Shown piece by piece: positions 1 through 7,856 of a stretch of DNA of 64,000 bases. Origin of the DNA: Bacteroidales bacterium. Lineage in GTDB: Bacteria; Bacteroidota; Bacteroidia; Bacteroidales; UBA932. The DNA is taken from positions 1-64,000 of the forward strand of contig JAFROX010000010.1 of assembly GCA_017429475.1 (NCBI GenBank), read 5' to 3'. The stretch's first letter is position 1. Every line of letters starts with the position of its first letter. The translations under genes were made by a program, and so were the position numbers. The notes under the pieces were generated by a model. It worked only from the letters and a program-made list of their open reading frames with translations, was not told the origin of the DNA and ran no database searches.

Positions 1-165
1 ATAGGGTTGCATAATATGGCAATTGACGCACGCGGAAGGGTCATCACCCAGATATGTCGTGAAACGCAACATATACAGGAAGAGACATCCGCCGCCAACG
101 AAAACGCCCGCCAAGCACAGCAGGAGCACTTTTTGCCAAAGTTTTAGCCTAGTGATAAAGGCCAT
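1..165 (-). CDS. nrfH: Cytochrome c nitrite reductase small subunit NrfH, 5' part only
   Basis: Only the first 55 codons lie in the window; the rest is beyond the left edge. The translation starts MAFITRLKLWQKV, continues with one hydrophobic segment (about residues 13-35) and then reads YLGDDPSACVNCHIMQPY. The CVNCH heme c motif following a single N-terminal membrane anchor, and the LGDDP context, are characteristic of NrfH, the tetraheme membrane quinol dehydrogenase that passes electrons to the periplasmic nitrite reductase NrfA. nrfA would be expected just outside the window. The frame stays open upstream of the ATG at 165, but that upstream part does not resemble NrfH, so the ATG is the likely start. 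No strong ribosome-binding sequence is seen, as is normal in this phylum. Confidence 0.85.
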   Translation of the reverse strand, partial: MAFITRLKLWQKVLLLCLAGVFVGGGCLFLYMLRFTTYLGDDPSACVNCHIMQPY

Positions 166-724
166 TGGGAAATTTTGGTTTAGTGTTTCAGTAAAGATAG
201 TCAATCCTTCCCAATAAAACAAAGAAAGATACCTATCATAAATGCCGTTTCCGAACACATGACTATCCAAGGCCTCGCCAAATCTTGCGAGGTCTGCGGC
301 GGTGTATAATAGGTCATACGATGGATTGTCACTAAGCGATAATGTGCCTCATAATACTCGGGTCATAGCGCTCCTGCAAGGACAGGGAACGTTTGCGTTG
401 CCCGTTGAGCCAGTCACAGAACTCTTGCGATAGGGCCGAATCTTTCTGGTTTATAATTTAACCCATCGATTATTGTCGACATTTGGTCCTCCGGCCGTGC
501 TGCTCGCAACGATTCTTATGACATTGATGCCATTCTTGAAACAAACGTTGCATCTATCTTCGCGCCAGGTCGTGAAACCACCTGTTCAAGCGAGAAACGA
601 AAGAACCATCTTCGAAATTTATCGATTTTCGCTAAATATTAACTGAAAAACGATGTGAAAATCGCACTGAATTTGTTTGTTGCAAAACTTTGTATCTCAC
701 TGATATTCAATTAGTTACGAACAT
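166..724 (-). other. Intergenic gene debris, including a CBM6-like remnant at 451-585
   Basis: This is the only gap over 300 bases in the window, and no intact gene is visible in it. On the minus strand, 585 to 451 reads as about 44 residues ending in a stop, including TGGFTTWRE and, further on, NGINVIRIVASSTAGGPNVD. That pattern (TGGW-TW, then N-IRI-A-GGPN-D) resembles the C-terminal half of a family 6-type carbohydrate-binding module. A stop lies just before it and no start is available, so it looks like the tail of a decayed secreted hydrolase. Between 450 and 166 short open stretches in shifting minus-strand frames are found (one reads LLYTAADLARFGEAL) that I cannot assign. Base composition is more AT-rich than the flanking genes. 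Confidence 0.45.
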
Positions 725-2188
725 CTATTTCCCGATGCAAAAATTCTTGAAGATATTTCCCAAAATTTCATCGGTGGAGACGGCGCCGACGATGGTGCCG
801 ATGGAGTAGAGGGATTCCCTTATATCCTGGGCGACTAAGTCCGTGGGGACGTGTTCACCGAGGGCGACGTTGGCGCGGAGCAGAGCGTTGTAGGCGTCTT
901 TCAGTGCGCTGTAATGGCGCATATTGCTGACGAGGACCATATTGCCGCTGGCGTTGAGATCCTTCTGGCTTTCAACCAGCATCGATTCCAGCACGTCGAG
1001 CCCGAGCTTCTGCTTGGCTGATATGGGAAGGATGGCGGCAGGGGTGAGGCCGGCATCGGCGGCCAGGGCCCTCACTTGCTCGACCAGGTCTTCATTGGAG
1101 GCCGGGGCTGTCTTGTCAGCGTGTGATAGAATGGTATTTTTGTCACACTTATTCAGCAGGATGAAAAGGGTTTGCTCGCTATTATTTATCTTTTTACTTA
1201 AAGATTGTATCGACTCCTGGAAACTGTCGGGATCAGTACTGTCGAGCATCATCAGAACTATCTGTGCCTGTCTGATTTTGTAAAATGTCCGCTCGATGCC
1301 CATCATCTCGATCTGTTCGAGAGTGGCACGGATGCCCGCAGTGTCGATGAAGCGGAACAGGACGCCGTCGAGGTTCATCACGTCTTCGATGGTGTCGCGG
1401 GTGGTGCCGGCTATCGACGATACAATGGCCCTGTCTTCGCGGAGAAGTGCGTTGAGGAGGGTGCTCTTGCCGGTATTTGTGGCTCCTACAATTGCCACTG
1501 GCACACCGTTTTTAAGCGCGTTGCCTAACTTGAAGCTTGAGATTAAGGAATTGATTTGCGCGCAGGAGTCGTCAAGCAGTTTCTGAAGCTCCTTGCGGTC
1601 AGCGAACTGCACTTCCTCCTCGCTGAAGTCAAGCTCCAGTTCGAGCAGCGAAACAATCTGCAGGAGGTTGGTGCGCATAGCTTCGAGCTCCTTCGAGAAG
1701 CCGCCTCTCATCTGCTGCATCGCCACATCGTGAGCTGCTTTAGTTTCACTTGATATAAGATCTCCTACTGCCTCTGCTTGAGCTAAATCCATCTTTCCAT
1801 TAAGGAATGCGCGCTTGGTGAAATCGCCAGGCCCAGCATACTTTGCACCATTCTCGGTCAGCATAGTGAGCAGTTCCCTGACAATATAGTTGGACCCGTG
1901 GCAGGATATTTCGGCCGAGTCCTCTCCGGTGTAGGAATGAGGCTCGCGGAAGATGCTTACCAGTACGTCGTCCAGCAGGGTGCTGTCCTGACGGTATATA
2001 TAGCCGTAGAGCAGGGTATAGCCCGGAACATCCTGCATCTTGACATCCTCTCTCTTGGGAGTGAACACCTTCGACAGGATCTCGAGGGTCTGAGGTCCGC
2101 TGATACGCACTACGGCAATGGCTCCGGAGCTATTGCCAGTGGAACAGGCGCAGATGGTTGTATTCTCAATATTAGACAATTCGCTCAT
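725..2188 (-). CDS. mnmE: tRNA uridine-5-carboxymethylaminomethyl modification GTPase MnmE
   Basis: MnmE (TrmE) is a cytoplasmic GTPase that works with MnmG to modify U34 in the wobble position of certain tRNAs, using a folate one-carbon unit. The 487-residue length is normal. The N-terminal folate-binding domain contains the GDFTKRAFLNGKMDLAQAEA block (about 121-140). The GTPase domain follows with G1 GATNTGKS (235-242), G2 around GTTRDT (261-266), G3 DTAG (282-285), G4 NKCD (346-349) and G5 SAK (390-392). The protein ends in CIGK, the conserved C-terminal motif with the functional cysteine. It is the last gene of a leftward operon: its ATG lies one base after the rlmD stop. Confidence 0.97.
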   Translation of the reverse strand: MSELSNIENTTICACSTGNSSGAIAVVRISGPQTLEILSKVFTPKREDVKMQDVPGYTLLYGYIYRQDSTLLDDVLVSIFREPHSYTGEDSAEISCHGSNYIVRELLTMLTENGAKYAGPGDFTKRAFLNGKMDLAQAEAVGDLISSETKAAHDVAMQQMRGGFSKELEAMRTNLLQIVSLLELELDFSEEEVQFADRKELQKLLDDSCAQINSLISSFKLGNALKNGVPVAIVGATNTGKSTLLNALLREDRAIVSSIAGTTRDTIEDVMNLDGVLFRFIDTAGIRATLEQIEMMGIERTFYKIRQAQIVLMMLDSTDPDSFQESIQSLSKKINNSEQTLFILLNKCDKNTILSHADKTAPASNEDLVEQVRALAADAGLTPAAILPISAKQKLGLDVLESMLVESQKDLNASGNMVLVSNMRHYSALKDAYNALLRANVALGEHVPTDLVAQDIRESLYSIGTIVGAVSTDEILGNIFKNFCIGK

Positions 2189-2189
2189 A

Positions 2190-3620
2190 CTACTTTAATA
2201 ACAACTTGACTACATTTTCAACGTGTTGTGTCTGCGGGAACATATCCACCGGCTGCACTGCGGCGATATCGTATTTCTCTGAAAGGACCGCCAGGTCGCG
2301 GGCCTGTGAGGCGGGGTTGCAGCTGACGTATATTATGATCGGGGGCGCTGCCTCCAGTATTACCTGGGCGACGGAAGGGTGGATGCCTGCACGGGGCGGG
2401 TCGAGGACTATTAAATCGGGTTTTCCGTTAGCTTCAATGAACTCTTTATTAAGTACATCCTTCATATCACCTGCATAAAAGGTGCAGTTTCTGATGTTGT
2501 TCACTGAGGCATTCTCGCGGGCGTCTTCGATGGCTTCCGGCACATACTCTATGCCGACCACCTTGCTTGCTATGGAGGAAAGGAATAGTGCTATGGTTCC
2601 CGTGCCCGTGTAAAGGTCGTATATTACTGGATTTTGCACTACCTCACTTGAAGCGAAGTTGCGCACTACTGAGTATAATTTGAAGGCCTGTGCGCTGTTG
2701 GTCTGATAGAATGATTTCGGACCTATCTTGAAGCATAATTCGCCCATTTTTTCGTAGATGCAGTCCCTGCCCGAGAAGGTTTTTATCTCGAGGTCGCCGA
2801 TTGTGTCGTTGGGTTTCGGGTTGATCACGTAATTGAGGGAGGTAATCTGTCCAAAATGGCCCGAAATGGCCTCTAACATTTTTGTTACATTATCGCTATC
2901 TCGCTCAGCATCAGGACCAAACACGACTGTCAGCATAATTTCGCCAGAAGAGGCTTCGCGGAGGATCAGGTTCCTCAAAAAGCCGTTCTGGACCCTCAAA
3001 TCGAAGAAAGAAAGGCCGTTTCCGATGGCATATCGGCGTATGAAATTGCGGATTTCGTTGCAGGGCTCTGCCATCAGGTGACACTTTTTCAGATCGAGAA
3101 CCTTGTCGAAAAATCCGCTGATGTGAAAGCCCAGTCCAAGCCGCTCTTCGTCGCTGAGGGCATCCGGATCTTCACCGGGGAGGATCCATCTGCGGTTTGA
3201 GAAGGTGAATTCCAGCTTATTTCTATAGTAATACTGCAAATCGGAGCCGATAATAGGGGAGATGTCAGGCAATTGCAGGTGTCCAATCCTTGTGAGTTGG
3301 TCTACTGCCTGACGTTGTTTTGCCTCCAGCTGCATTTCGTAGGGCAGGCATTGCCATTTGCAGCCGCCGCAGATTCCGAAATGTTCACATACCGGTTCGA
3401 TGCGGTGCTCGGAGGGCTTGACCAGTCTTGCGGCATATCCGTCGATGTAGCCCTTGCGTTCGCGGCGCACCTGGACGTCCACTACGTCACCTGGAACCAT
3501 ACCCGGCACGAACAGCACCTTGCCGTTATAGTGGGCCAGGGCGTTGCCCTCGGCAGCCACATCTTCGATGACTATGTTTTCAAGCAGAGGCTTGTCTTTC
3601 TTCTTTCGGCTCATTTTCAA
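2190..3620 (-). CDS. rlmD: 23S rRNA (uracil-5-)-methyltransferase, RlmD/RumA type
   Basis: This is a SAM-dependent m5U RNA methyltransferase of the TrmA/RumA family, 476 residues. An N-terminal TRAM domain (about 10-70) is followed by the iron-sulfur cysteines C78, C84, C87 and C180 in the RumA spacing. The methyltransferase fold shows DLYTGTGTIALFLS (335-348), DPPRAG (407-412) and the catalytic cysteine in YVSCNPAS (C434); E468 in QHVENV is the expected general base. The 23S target U1939 is inferred from family; some family members in other bacteria modify a second site or tRNA U54, and sequence alone does not decide this. The start overlaps the rarA stop by four bases, so translation is probably coupled. 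Confidence 0.92.
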   Translation of the reverse strand: MKMSRKKKDKPLLENIVIEDVAAEGNALAHYNGKVLFVPGMVPGDVVDVQVRRERKGYIDGYAARLVKPSEHRIEPVCEHFGICGGCKWQCLPYEMQLEAKQRQAVDQLTRIGHLQLPDISPIIGSDLQYYYRNKLEFTFSNRRWILPGEDPDALSDEERLGLGFHISGFFDKVLDLKKCHLMAEPCNEIRNFIRRYAIGNGLSFFDLRVQNGFLRNLILREASSGEIMLTVVFGPDAERDSDNVTKMLEAISGHFGQITSLNYVINPKPNDTIGDLEIKTFSGRDCIYEKMGELCFKIGPKSFYQTNSAQAFKLYSVVRNFASSEVVQNPVIYDLYTGTGTIALFLSSIASKVVGIEYVPEAIEDARENASVNNIRNCTFYAGDMKDVLNKEFIEANGKPDLIVLDPPRAGIHPSVAQVILEAAPPIIIYVSCNPASQARDLAVLSEKYDIAAVQPVDMFPQTQHVENVVKLLLK

Positions 3621-4936
3621 TAATGGTATTTCTCCCAGAGGGCTTGCAGACGGGCCCGGATCGCGTCTTCGTGCTTGTTGCTGCCCGGTTCGTAAAATTT
3701 GGTGCCCTTGAAAGCGTCGGGAAGGAACTCCTGATCGACGAAGTTGCCTTCGTAAGAGTGGGCATATTTATAGTCCTTGGCATAGCCGAGATCCTTCATC
3801 AGTTTGGTGGGGGCATTGCGGAGATGCAGGGGGACCGGAGGTGCATCAGAGGTTGAATTGACTGCAGCCAATGCGCTGTCTATAGCCATATAAGCCGCAT
3901 TGCTCTTCGGCGATGTGGCGAGGTATATGCAGCACTCTGCCAGCGGAATCCGAGCCTCCGGCATACCTACCTTGTGAACGGTGTCGAAGCAGGCATTGGC
4001 AAGCAGGAGGGCATTGGGGTTGGCAAGCCCGACATCCTCGGCCGCCAGGATCACCATACGCCTTGCTATGAAAAGCGGGTCTTCGCCGCCAGCCAGCATC
4101 CTGGCCATCCAGTATATGGCTCCGTTAGGGTCGCTGCCGCGCATACTCTTGATGAATGCGCTGATGATGTCGTAGTGCTGCTCGCCGTTCTTGTCGTAGA
4201 GAGCGATGTTCTGCTGCAGCGATGACTTCACAAGCTCGTCGGTGATGACCAGCGGATCATCGGGGTTGGTGGAGCATACCAGCTCGAGAATGTTCAGCAG
4301 CTTGCGGGCGTCGCCGTTGCAGAAGCTGAACAGGGCTTCTTTCTCCTTGACTTTGATCTTGCGTGCCGAGATTATGGCATCCTCGGTCAATGCACGGTTG
4401 AGCAATATATCTAAATCGCTATGTTCCAGTGGTTTAAGTACATAGACCTGACAGCGTGAAAGGAGAGGGGTTATCACTTCGAAGGAGGGATTTTCGGTTG
4501 TGGCGCCTATCAGGACCACGGTGCCGTCCTCCACGGCCCCCAGAAGGGCGTCCTGCTGGGCTTTGTTGAAGCGGTGGATCTCGTCTATGAAGAGGATCGG
4601 GGCTCCGTTTACGGCGAACATACGGCCGCTGCGGGCCTTGTCTATGACGTCGCGGACATCCTTGACGCCGCTGCTTACGGCAGACAAGGTGTAGAACTCT
4701 CGTTTGAGTGTGTTGGCGATGATCGTAGCTATCGTAGTCTTGCCGACACCCGGAGGTCCCCAAAGGATAAAGGACTTGACGTCACCGCTTTCAATCATAC
4801 GGCGCAGCACCGAATCTTTGCCTACAAGATGTTCCTGGCCGACATATTCGTCGAGCGTGCAAGGACGCAGGCGTTCTGCCAGAGGAATGTATGCAGAGGA
4901 GGGTAAGCTGTCTTCCCGATATCCCTTACTTAACAT
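3617..4936 (-). CDS. rarA: Replication-associated recombination ATPase RarA (MgsA)
   Basis: RarA is an AAA+ ATPase related to clamp loaders that acts at stalled replication forks. Using the ATG at 4936 (439 residues) the protein has Walker [11 protein letters not shown] (about 59-68), Walker B ILFIDE (114-119), sensor-1 ATTENPSF (N149) and an arginine finger in LLSRC (R161), followed by the family's C-terminal tetramerisation region ending in [10 protein letters not shown]. An upstream in-frame ATG at 4972 would add 12 residues, but it lies inside a good -7 promoter element (4970-4977), so 4936 is preferred. First gene of a three-gene operon with rlmD and mnmE. Confidence 0.95.
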   Translation of the reverse strand: MLSKGYREDSLPSSAYIPLAERLRPCTLDEYVGQEHLVGKDSVLRRMIESGDVKSFILWGPPGVGKTTIATIIANTLKREFYTLSAVSSGVKDVRDVIDKARSGRMFAVNGAPILFIDEIHRFNKAQQDALLGAVEDGTVVLIGATTENPSFEVITPLLSRCQVYVLKPLEHSDLDILLNRALTEDAIISARKIKVKEKEALFSFCNGDARKLLNILELVCSTNPDDPLVITDELVKSSLQQNIALYDKNGEQHYDIISAFIKSMRGSDPNGAIYWMARMLAGGEDPLFIARRMVILAAEDVGLANPNALLLANACFDTVHKVGMPEARIPLAECCIYLATSPKSNAAYMAIDSALAAVNSTSDAPPVPLHLRNAPTKLMKDLGYAKDYKYAHSYEGNFVDQEFLPDAFKGTKFYEPGSNKHEDAIRARLQALWEKYHY

Positions 4937-4969
4937 AATATAAATTGTGTTAAAATCAAGTAAAGCATT

Positions 4970-4977
4970 CAAATTTA
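4970..4977 (-). promoter_or_regulatory. -7 promoter element for rarA-rlmD-mnmE
   Basis: The minus strand reads TAAATTTG, an exact match to the Bacteroidetes -7 consensus TAnnTTTG. Transcription would begin about 27 bases before the preferred rarA ATG. This argues against the longer rarA reading frame. Confidence 0.5.
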
Positions 4978-5008
4978 AGCAAATTATGCGGTATCACCAT
5001 AATTTCAG

Positions 5009-5016
5009 TATTTTTG
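5009..5016 (+). promoter_or_regulatory. Possible -7 promoter element for the FecCD permease gene
   Basis: TATTTTTG matches TAnnTTTG but sits only five bases before the chosen ATG at 5022, which would leave almost no leader. It may be coincidental. Confidence 0.25.
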
Positions 5017-5021
5017 TCTTG

Positions 5022-6038
5022 ATGAAAACGGCACGGAAAAACAACCATACCCTTACGTATATAATATGCGGCATCTTCCTGCTGCTGTTGTTTGCCGCGA
5101 ACATTTTCTACGGCCCTGTGCACATTCCTTTCCGTGACGTACTGTCGATTCTCTTCGGCAGCGGCAGCGACCGTACAAGCTGGAACTACATTGTCCTTGA
5201 GACAAGGCTTCCCCAGGCCGTAACGGCGTTGTTGTCCGGGGCCGCCCTGGCTATCAGCGGTCTGATGCTCCAGACTTTCTTCAAGAATCCGCTGGCCGGC
5301 CCTTCTATACTCGGTATCAGTGACGGAGCGAACCTTGGAGTCGCTCTGGTTATGATATATTTCGCGTCGGCAAGCTATCTGACGACCATAATTGCCGCAT
5401 TTGTCGGTGCAGCGATCGTGCTGGCCGTAATTATCCTTTTTGCCAGAAAGGTCAAAAACAACGTTATGCTGCTGATTATAGGCATAATGGTGGGTTATCT
5501 GGCATCCTCGGTAATCTCGATCCTGAACTACAGGGCATCGGCCGACAAGGTACACCAGTTCGTCATGTGGGGCATGGGAGATTTTTCCAGCGTTTCTACA
5601 GACAAACTGCCTTGGTTTGTGGCATTTACGGTTGTCGGGCTCATTATGTCGCTGATGATGACAAAGCCCCTCAACGCCTTGCTGCTGGGTGAAGACTATG
5701 CCCGCAACCTTGGCGTCCGCATACGTGCCGTAAGGCTTCTCATCCTTATCTGCACAGGTATACTTACTGCCACTGTAACAGCATTTTGCGGTCCCATATC
5801 CTTCATTGGTCTTGCTGTTCCGCACATAGCCCGTATGCTGCTGGCGTCCTCTAATCACAACCACCTTGTTCCTGTCACCATCCTGGCCGGATCGATAACG
5901 GCTCTGCTTTGCAATTTCGTCACATTGCTAGGCGATGCATCGAGTCCCCTACCCCTCAACGCCGTGACTTCCCTGGTCGGCGCCCCGGTAATCATATATG
6001 TCATAATGAGCAAGCGCAACGCTCAGTATTTCAATTGA
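5022..6038 (+). CDS. FecCD/BtuC-type ABC transporter permease (iron chelate or cobalamin)
   Basis: An integral membrane permease of the FecCD family, 338 residues from the ATG at 5022, with about ten hydrophobic segments. Family marks are RLPQAVTALLSGAALAISG (near 62-80), the NPLAGPSILGISDGA loop and FCGPISFIGLAVPHIAR in the second half, which contact the ATPase. It should import a siderophore, heme or corrinoid. An open frame continues upstream to 4947 but that part is AT-rich, lacks similarity and crosses the divergent promoter region. No transport ATPase or binding protein is adjacent: the next gene is an ABC-F factor, and the nearest binding protein is at 10696-11856 on the other strand. 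Confidence 0.88.
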   Translation: MKTARKNNHTLTYIICGIFLLLLFAANIFYGPVHIPFRDVLSILFGSGSDRTSWNYIVLETRLPQAVTALLSGAALAISGLMLQTFFKNPLAGPSILGISDGANLGVALVMIYFASASYLTTIIAAFVGAAIVLAVIILFARKVKNNVMLLIIGIMVGYLASSVISILNYRASADKVHQFVMWGMGDFSSVSTDKLPWFVAFTVVGLIMSLMMTKPLNALLLGEDYARNLGVRIRAVRLLILICTGILTATVTAFCGPISFIGLAVPHIARMLLASSNHNHLVPVTILAGSITALLCNFVTLLGDASSPLPLNAVTSLVGAPVIIYVIMSKRNAQYFN

Positions 6039-6051
6039 TTAGCATAGATCG

Positions 6052-7839
6052 ATGGCGTCGTATCTCCAGATAGAGAACATTTCCAAGTCCTATGGTCCGA
6101 AAGTGCTTTTCGACCACATCGGCTTCAATGTCAATGAAGGAGACAAGATAGCCCTCATAGCCCCGAACGGCAGTGGCAAGACTTCTCTGATGCGCATTCT
6201 TGCCGGTAAGGACAAGTCGGACTCCGGCGGACAGATCAAGTTCTTGAAGGACATTCGCATAGCATTCCTTGAGCAGGAATATGAATATGATCCCGATGCA
6301 ACCTTGCTGGAGCAGATCGTTTCTGGCAGCGGCAGGTTTATGGAGGGATTGGATGAGGCCGGACGCTTCGAATACGAGAGAAGGATCGTCCGTCTGCTTA
6401 CGGAATTCTCGCTGCGCCCGGAGCAGAAGATGCGCGAGCTTTCCGGAGGCGAAGTGAAGCGCGTGGCCATTGCGGAAGTGCTTGCCACGGAGGCTGAATT
6501 CCTGATCCTGGACGAGCCGACCAACCACCTTGACATCGACGCCATAGAATTTCTCGAAAACTATCTGAAACGCTCTCGCTGCACCCTGTTTATGGTGACA
6601 CACGACCGTTATTTCCTCGACCGTGTTTGCAACACCGTGATGGAACTCGACCACGGGCAAATTTATATCTACAAGGGCGATTACGAGAATTTCCTCGAAA
6701 AGCGTGAGGAGCGCATCTCCAACTATAACGCACAGACCGACCGAGTCCGCAATCTGCTGCGCCGCGAGCTTGAATGGATGCACGCCACTCCCTGTGCCCG
6801 CACCGGAAAAGCCAAGTATCGCAAGCAGGCTTTCTGGGAGCTTAAGGACCGGGCATCGCAGGCCTATGTGACCCGCCAGGTGTCGATGGAGTCTCTGGAA
6901 AGTTCAACCCGCCTCGGCACCAAGATCATCGACTGCCATAATCTGAGCTTCCGCTTTCCTGATGCCGCGGACGGTACCCCCGGCCCATGCATTGTCGATG
7001 ATTTCAACTACAAATTCCAGCGTTATGACCGCATCGGCATAGTCGGCGCCAACGGCATCGGCAAGAGTACCTTCATCAATCTGCTGCTTGGCAACCTGCA
7101 GCCCACTTCGGGCACCATAGAACTCGGTGCATCCCTGAAGATTGGCTACTACAGCCAGCAGGGAATTGAGTTCGACGAGGGACAGACAGTGCTGGAGACC
7201 GTGAACAACACTTCCCTGCTCAACCAGTTCCTCTTCCCGCACGATATGCTGAACAACCCGATCTACAAGCTTTCAGGCGGCGAGAAGCGCAGGCTCTACC
7301 TGCTGACCATACTGATGCAGCAGCCCAATATGCTGATACTTGACGAGCCAACCAACGACCTTGACATAGTCACCTTGAATATCCTCGAAGAATACCTGCT
7401 GGACTTCAAAGGATCGCTGATAATCGTGACCCACGACCGACATTTCCTGGACCGTATAGCGGAGCATCTCCTTGTGTTCTGCGGCGACGGAGTCATCAAG
7501 GATTTCGTAGGCGGATATACGGAATACCGCAGCTTCATCAAAGACTATGAGGCTGAGCAACGCAAGGCTGCCCAGGTTCCTTCTGAAACTGCGCCAAAGG
7601 CCAAGCCCAAGGCCACGGCAGACGGCGCGAAGAAACGCCTTTCTTACAAGGAACAGCGTGAGCTTGAGAGTCTTGAGGCCGAGATGGCTCTTTTGAATGA
7701 GGAGAAGGCAAAAATAGAAGCCGCCCTCTCAGAAGGCGGCCTTCCCTATGACGAAATCGTCACTACATCGGCTCGTTACGAAACCGTCAAGCAGCTCCTT
7801 GACGAGAAGGAGCTGCGATGGCTCGAGCTTTCGATGTAA
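6052..7839 (+). CDS. ABC-F family ATPase with Uup-like C-terminal coiled coil
   Basis: A soluble protein of 595 residues with two ABC ATPase domains and no membrane domain. Domain one has Walker A APNGSGKT (37-44), signature LSGGE (130-134) and Walker B LILDEPTNHLD (151-161). Domain two has GANGIGKST, LSGGEKRR and LILDEPTNDLD. The inter-domain linker contains the basic stretch CARTGKAKYRKQAF. The C-terminus (about 530-595) is a lysine/alanine-rich linker and a charged coiled coil like that of Uup. ABC-F proteins act on the ribosome or on nucleic acid, not in transport, so it is unlikely to power the permease 13 bases upstream. Uup assignment is by architecture only. Confidence 0.9.
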   Translation: MASYLQIENISKSYGPKVLFDHIGFNVNEGDKIALIAPNGSGKTSLMRILAGKDKSDSGGQIKFLKDIRIAFLEQEYEYDPDATLLEQIVSGSGRFMEGLDEAGRFEYERRIVRLLTEFSLRPEQKMRELSGGEVKRVAIAEVLATEAEFLILDEPTNHLDIDAIEFLENYLKRSRCTLFMVTHDRYFLDRVCNTVMELDHGQIYIYKGDYENFLEKREERISNYNAQTDRVRNLLRRELEWMHATPCARTGKAKYRKQAFWELKDRASQAYVTRQVSMESLESSTRLGTKIIDCHNLSFRFPDAADGTPGPCIVDDFNYKFQRYDRIGIVGANGIGKSTFINLLLGNLQPTSGTIELGASLKIGYYSQQGIEFDEGQTVLETVNNTSLLNQFLFPHDMLNNPIYKLSGGEKRRLYLLTILMQQPNMLILDEPTNDLDIVTLNILEEYLLDFKGSLIIVTHDRHFLDRIAEHLLVFCGDGVIKDFVGGYTEYRSFIKDYEAEQRKAAQVPSETAPKAKPKATADGAKKRLSYKEQRELESLEAEMALLNEEKAKIEAALSEGGLPYDEIVTTSARYETVKQLLDEKELRWLELSM

Positions 7840-7856
7840 GTTGACTATTTTTCATT

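Noticed and set aside
23-217. Plus-strand 64-codon open frame at the left edge
   Set aside because: It is the reverse of nrfH; the minus strand carries the heme motif CVNCH and a membrane anchor, and the plus frame has no meaningful sequence.
450-700. Mobile element or integration site as the cause of the gene debris
   Set aside because: No inverted repeats, integrase or target duplication was visible; only protein-like fragments could be supported.
4956-5864. Minus-strand 302-codon open frame
   Set aside because: Antisense to the FecCD permease; high Arg/Gln/His content and no membrane segment or motif.
6031-6783. Minus-strand 250-codon open frame
   Set aside because: Antisense to the ABC-F gene with Walker motifs on the plus strand.
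6052-7839. ABC-F protein as the ATPase of the FecCD transporter next door
   Set aside because: Two fused ABC domains with a Uup-like tail and the ABC-F linker; FecCD transporters use a separate single-domain ATPase.
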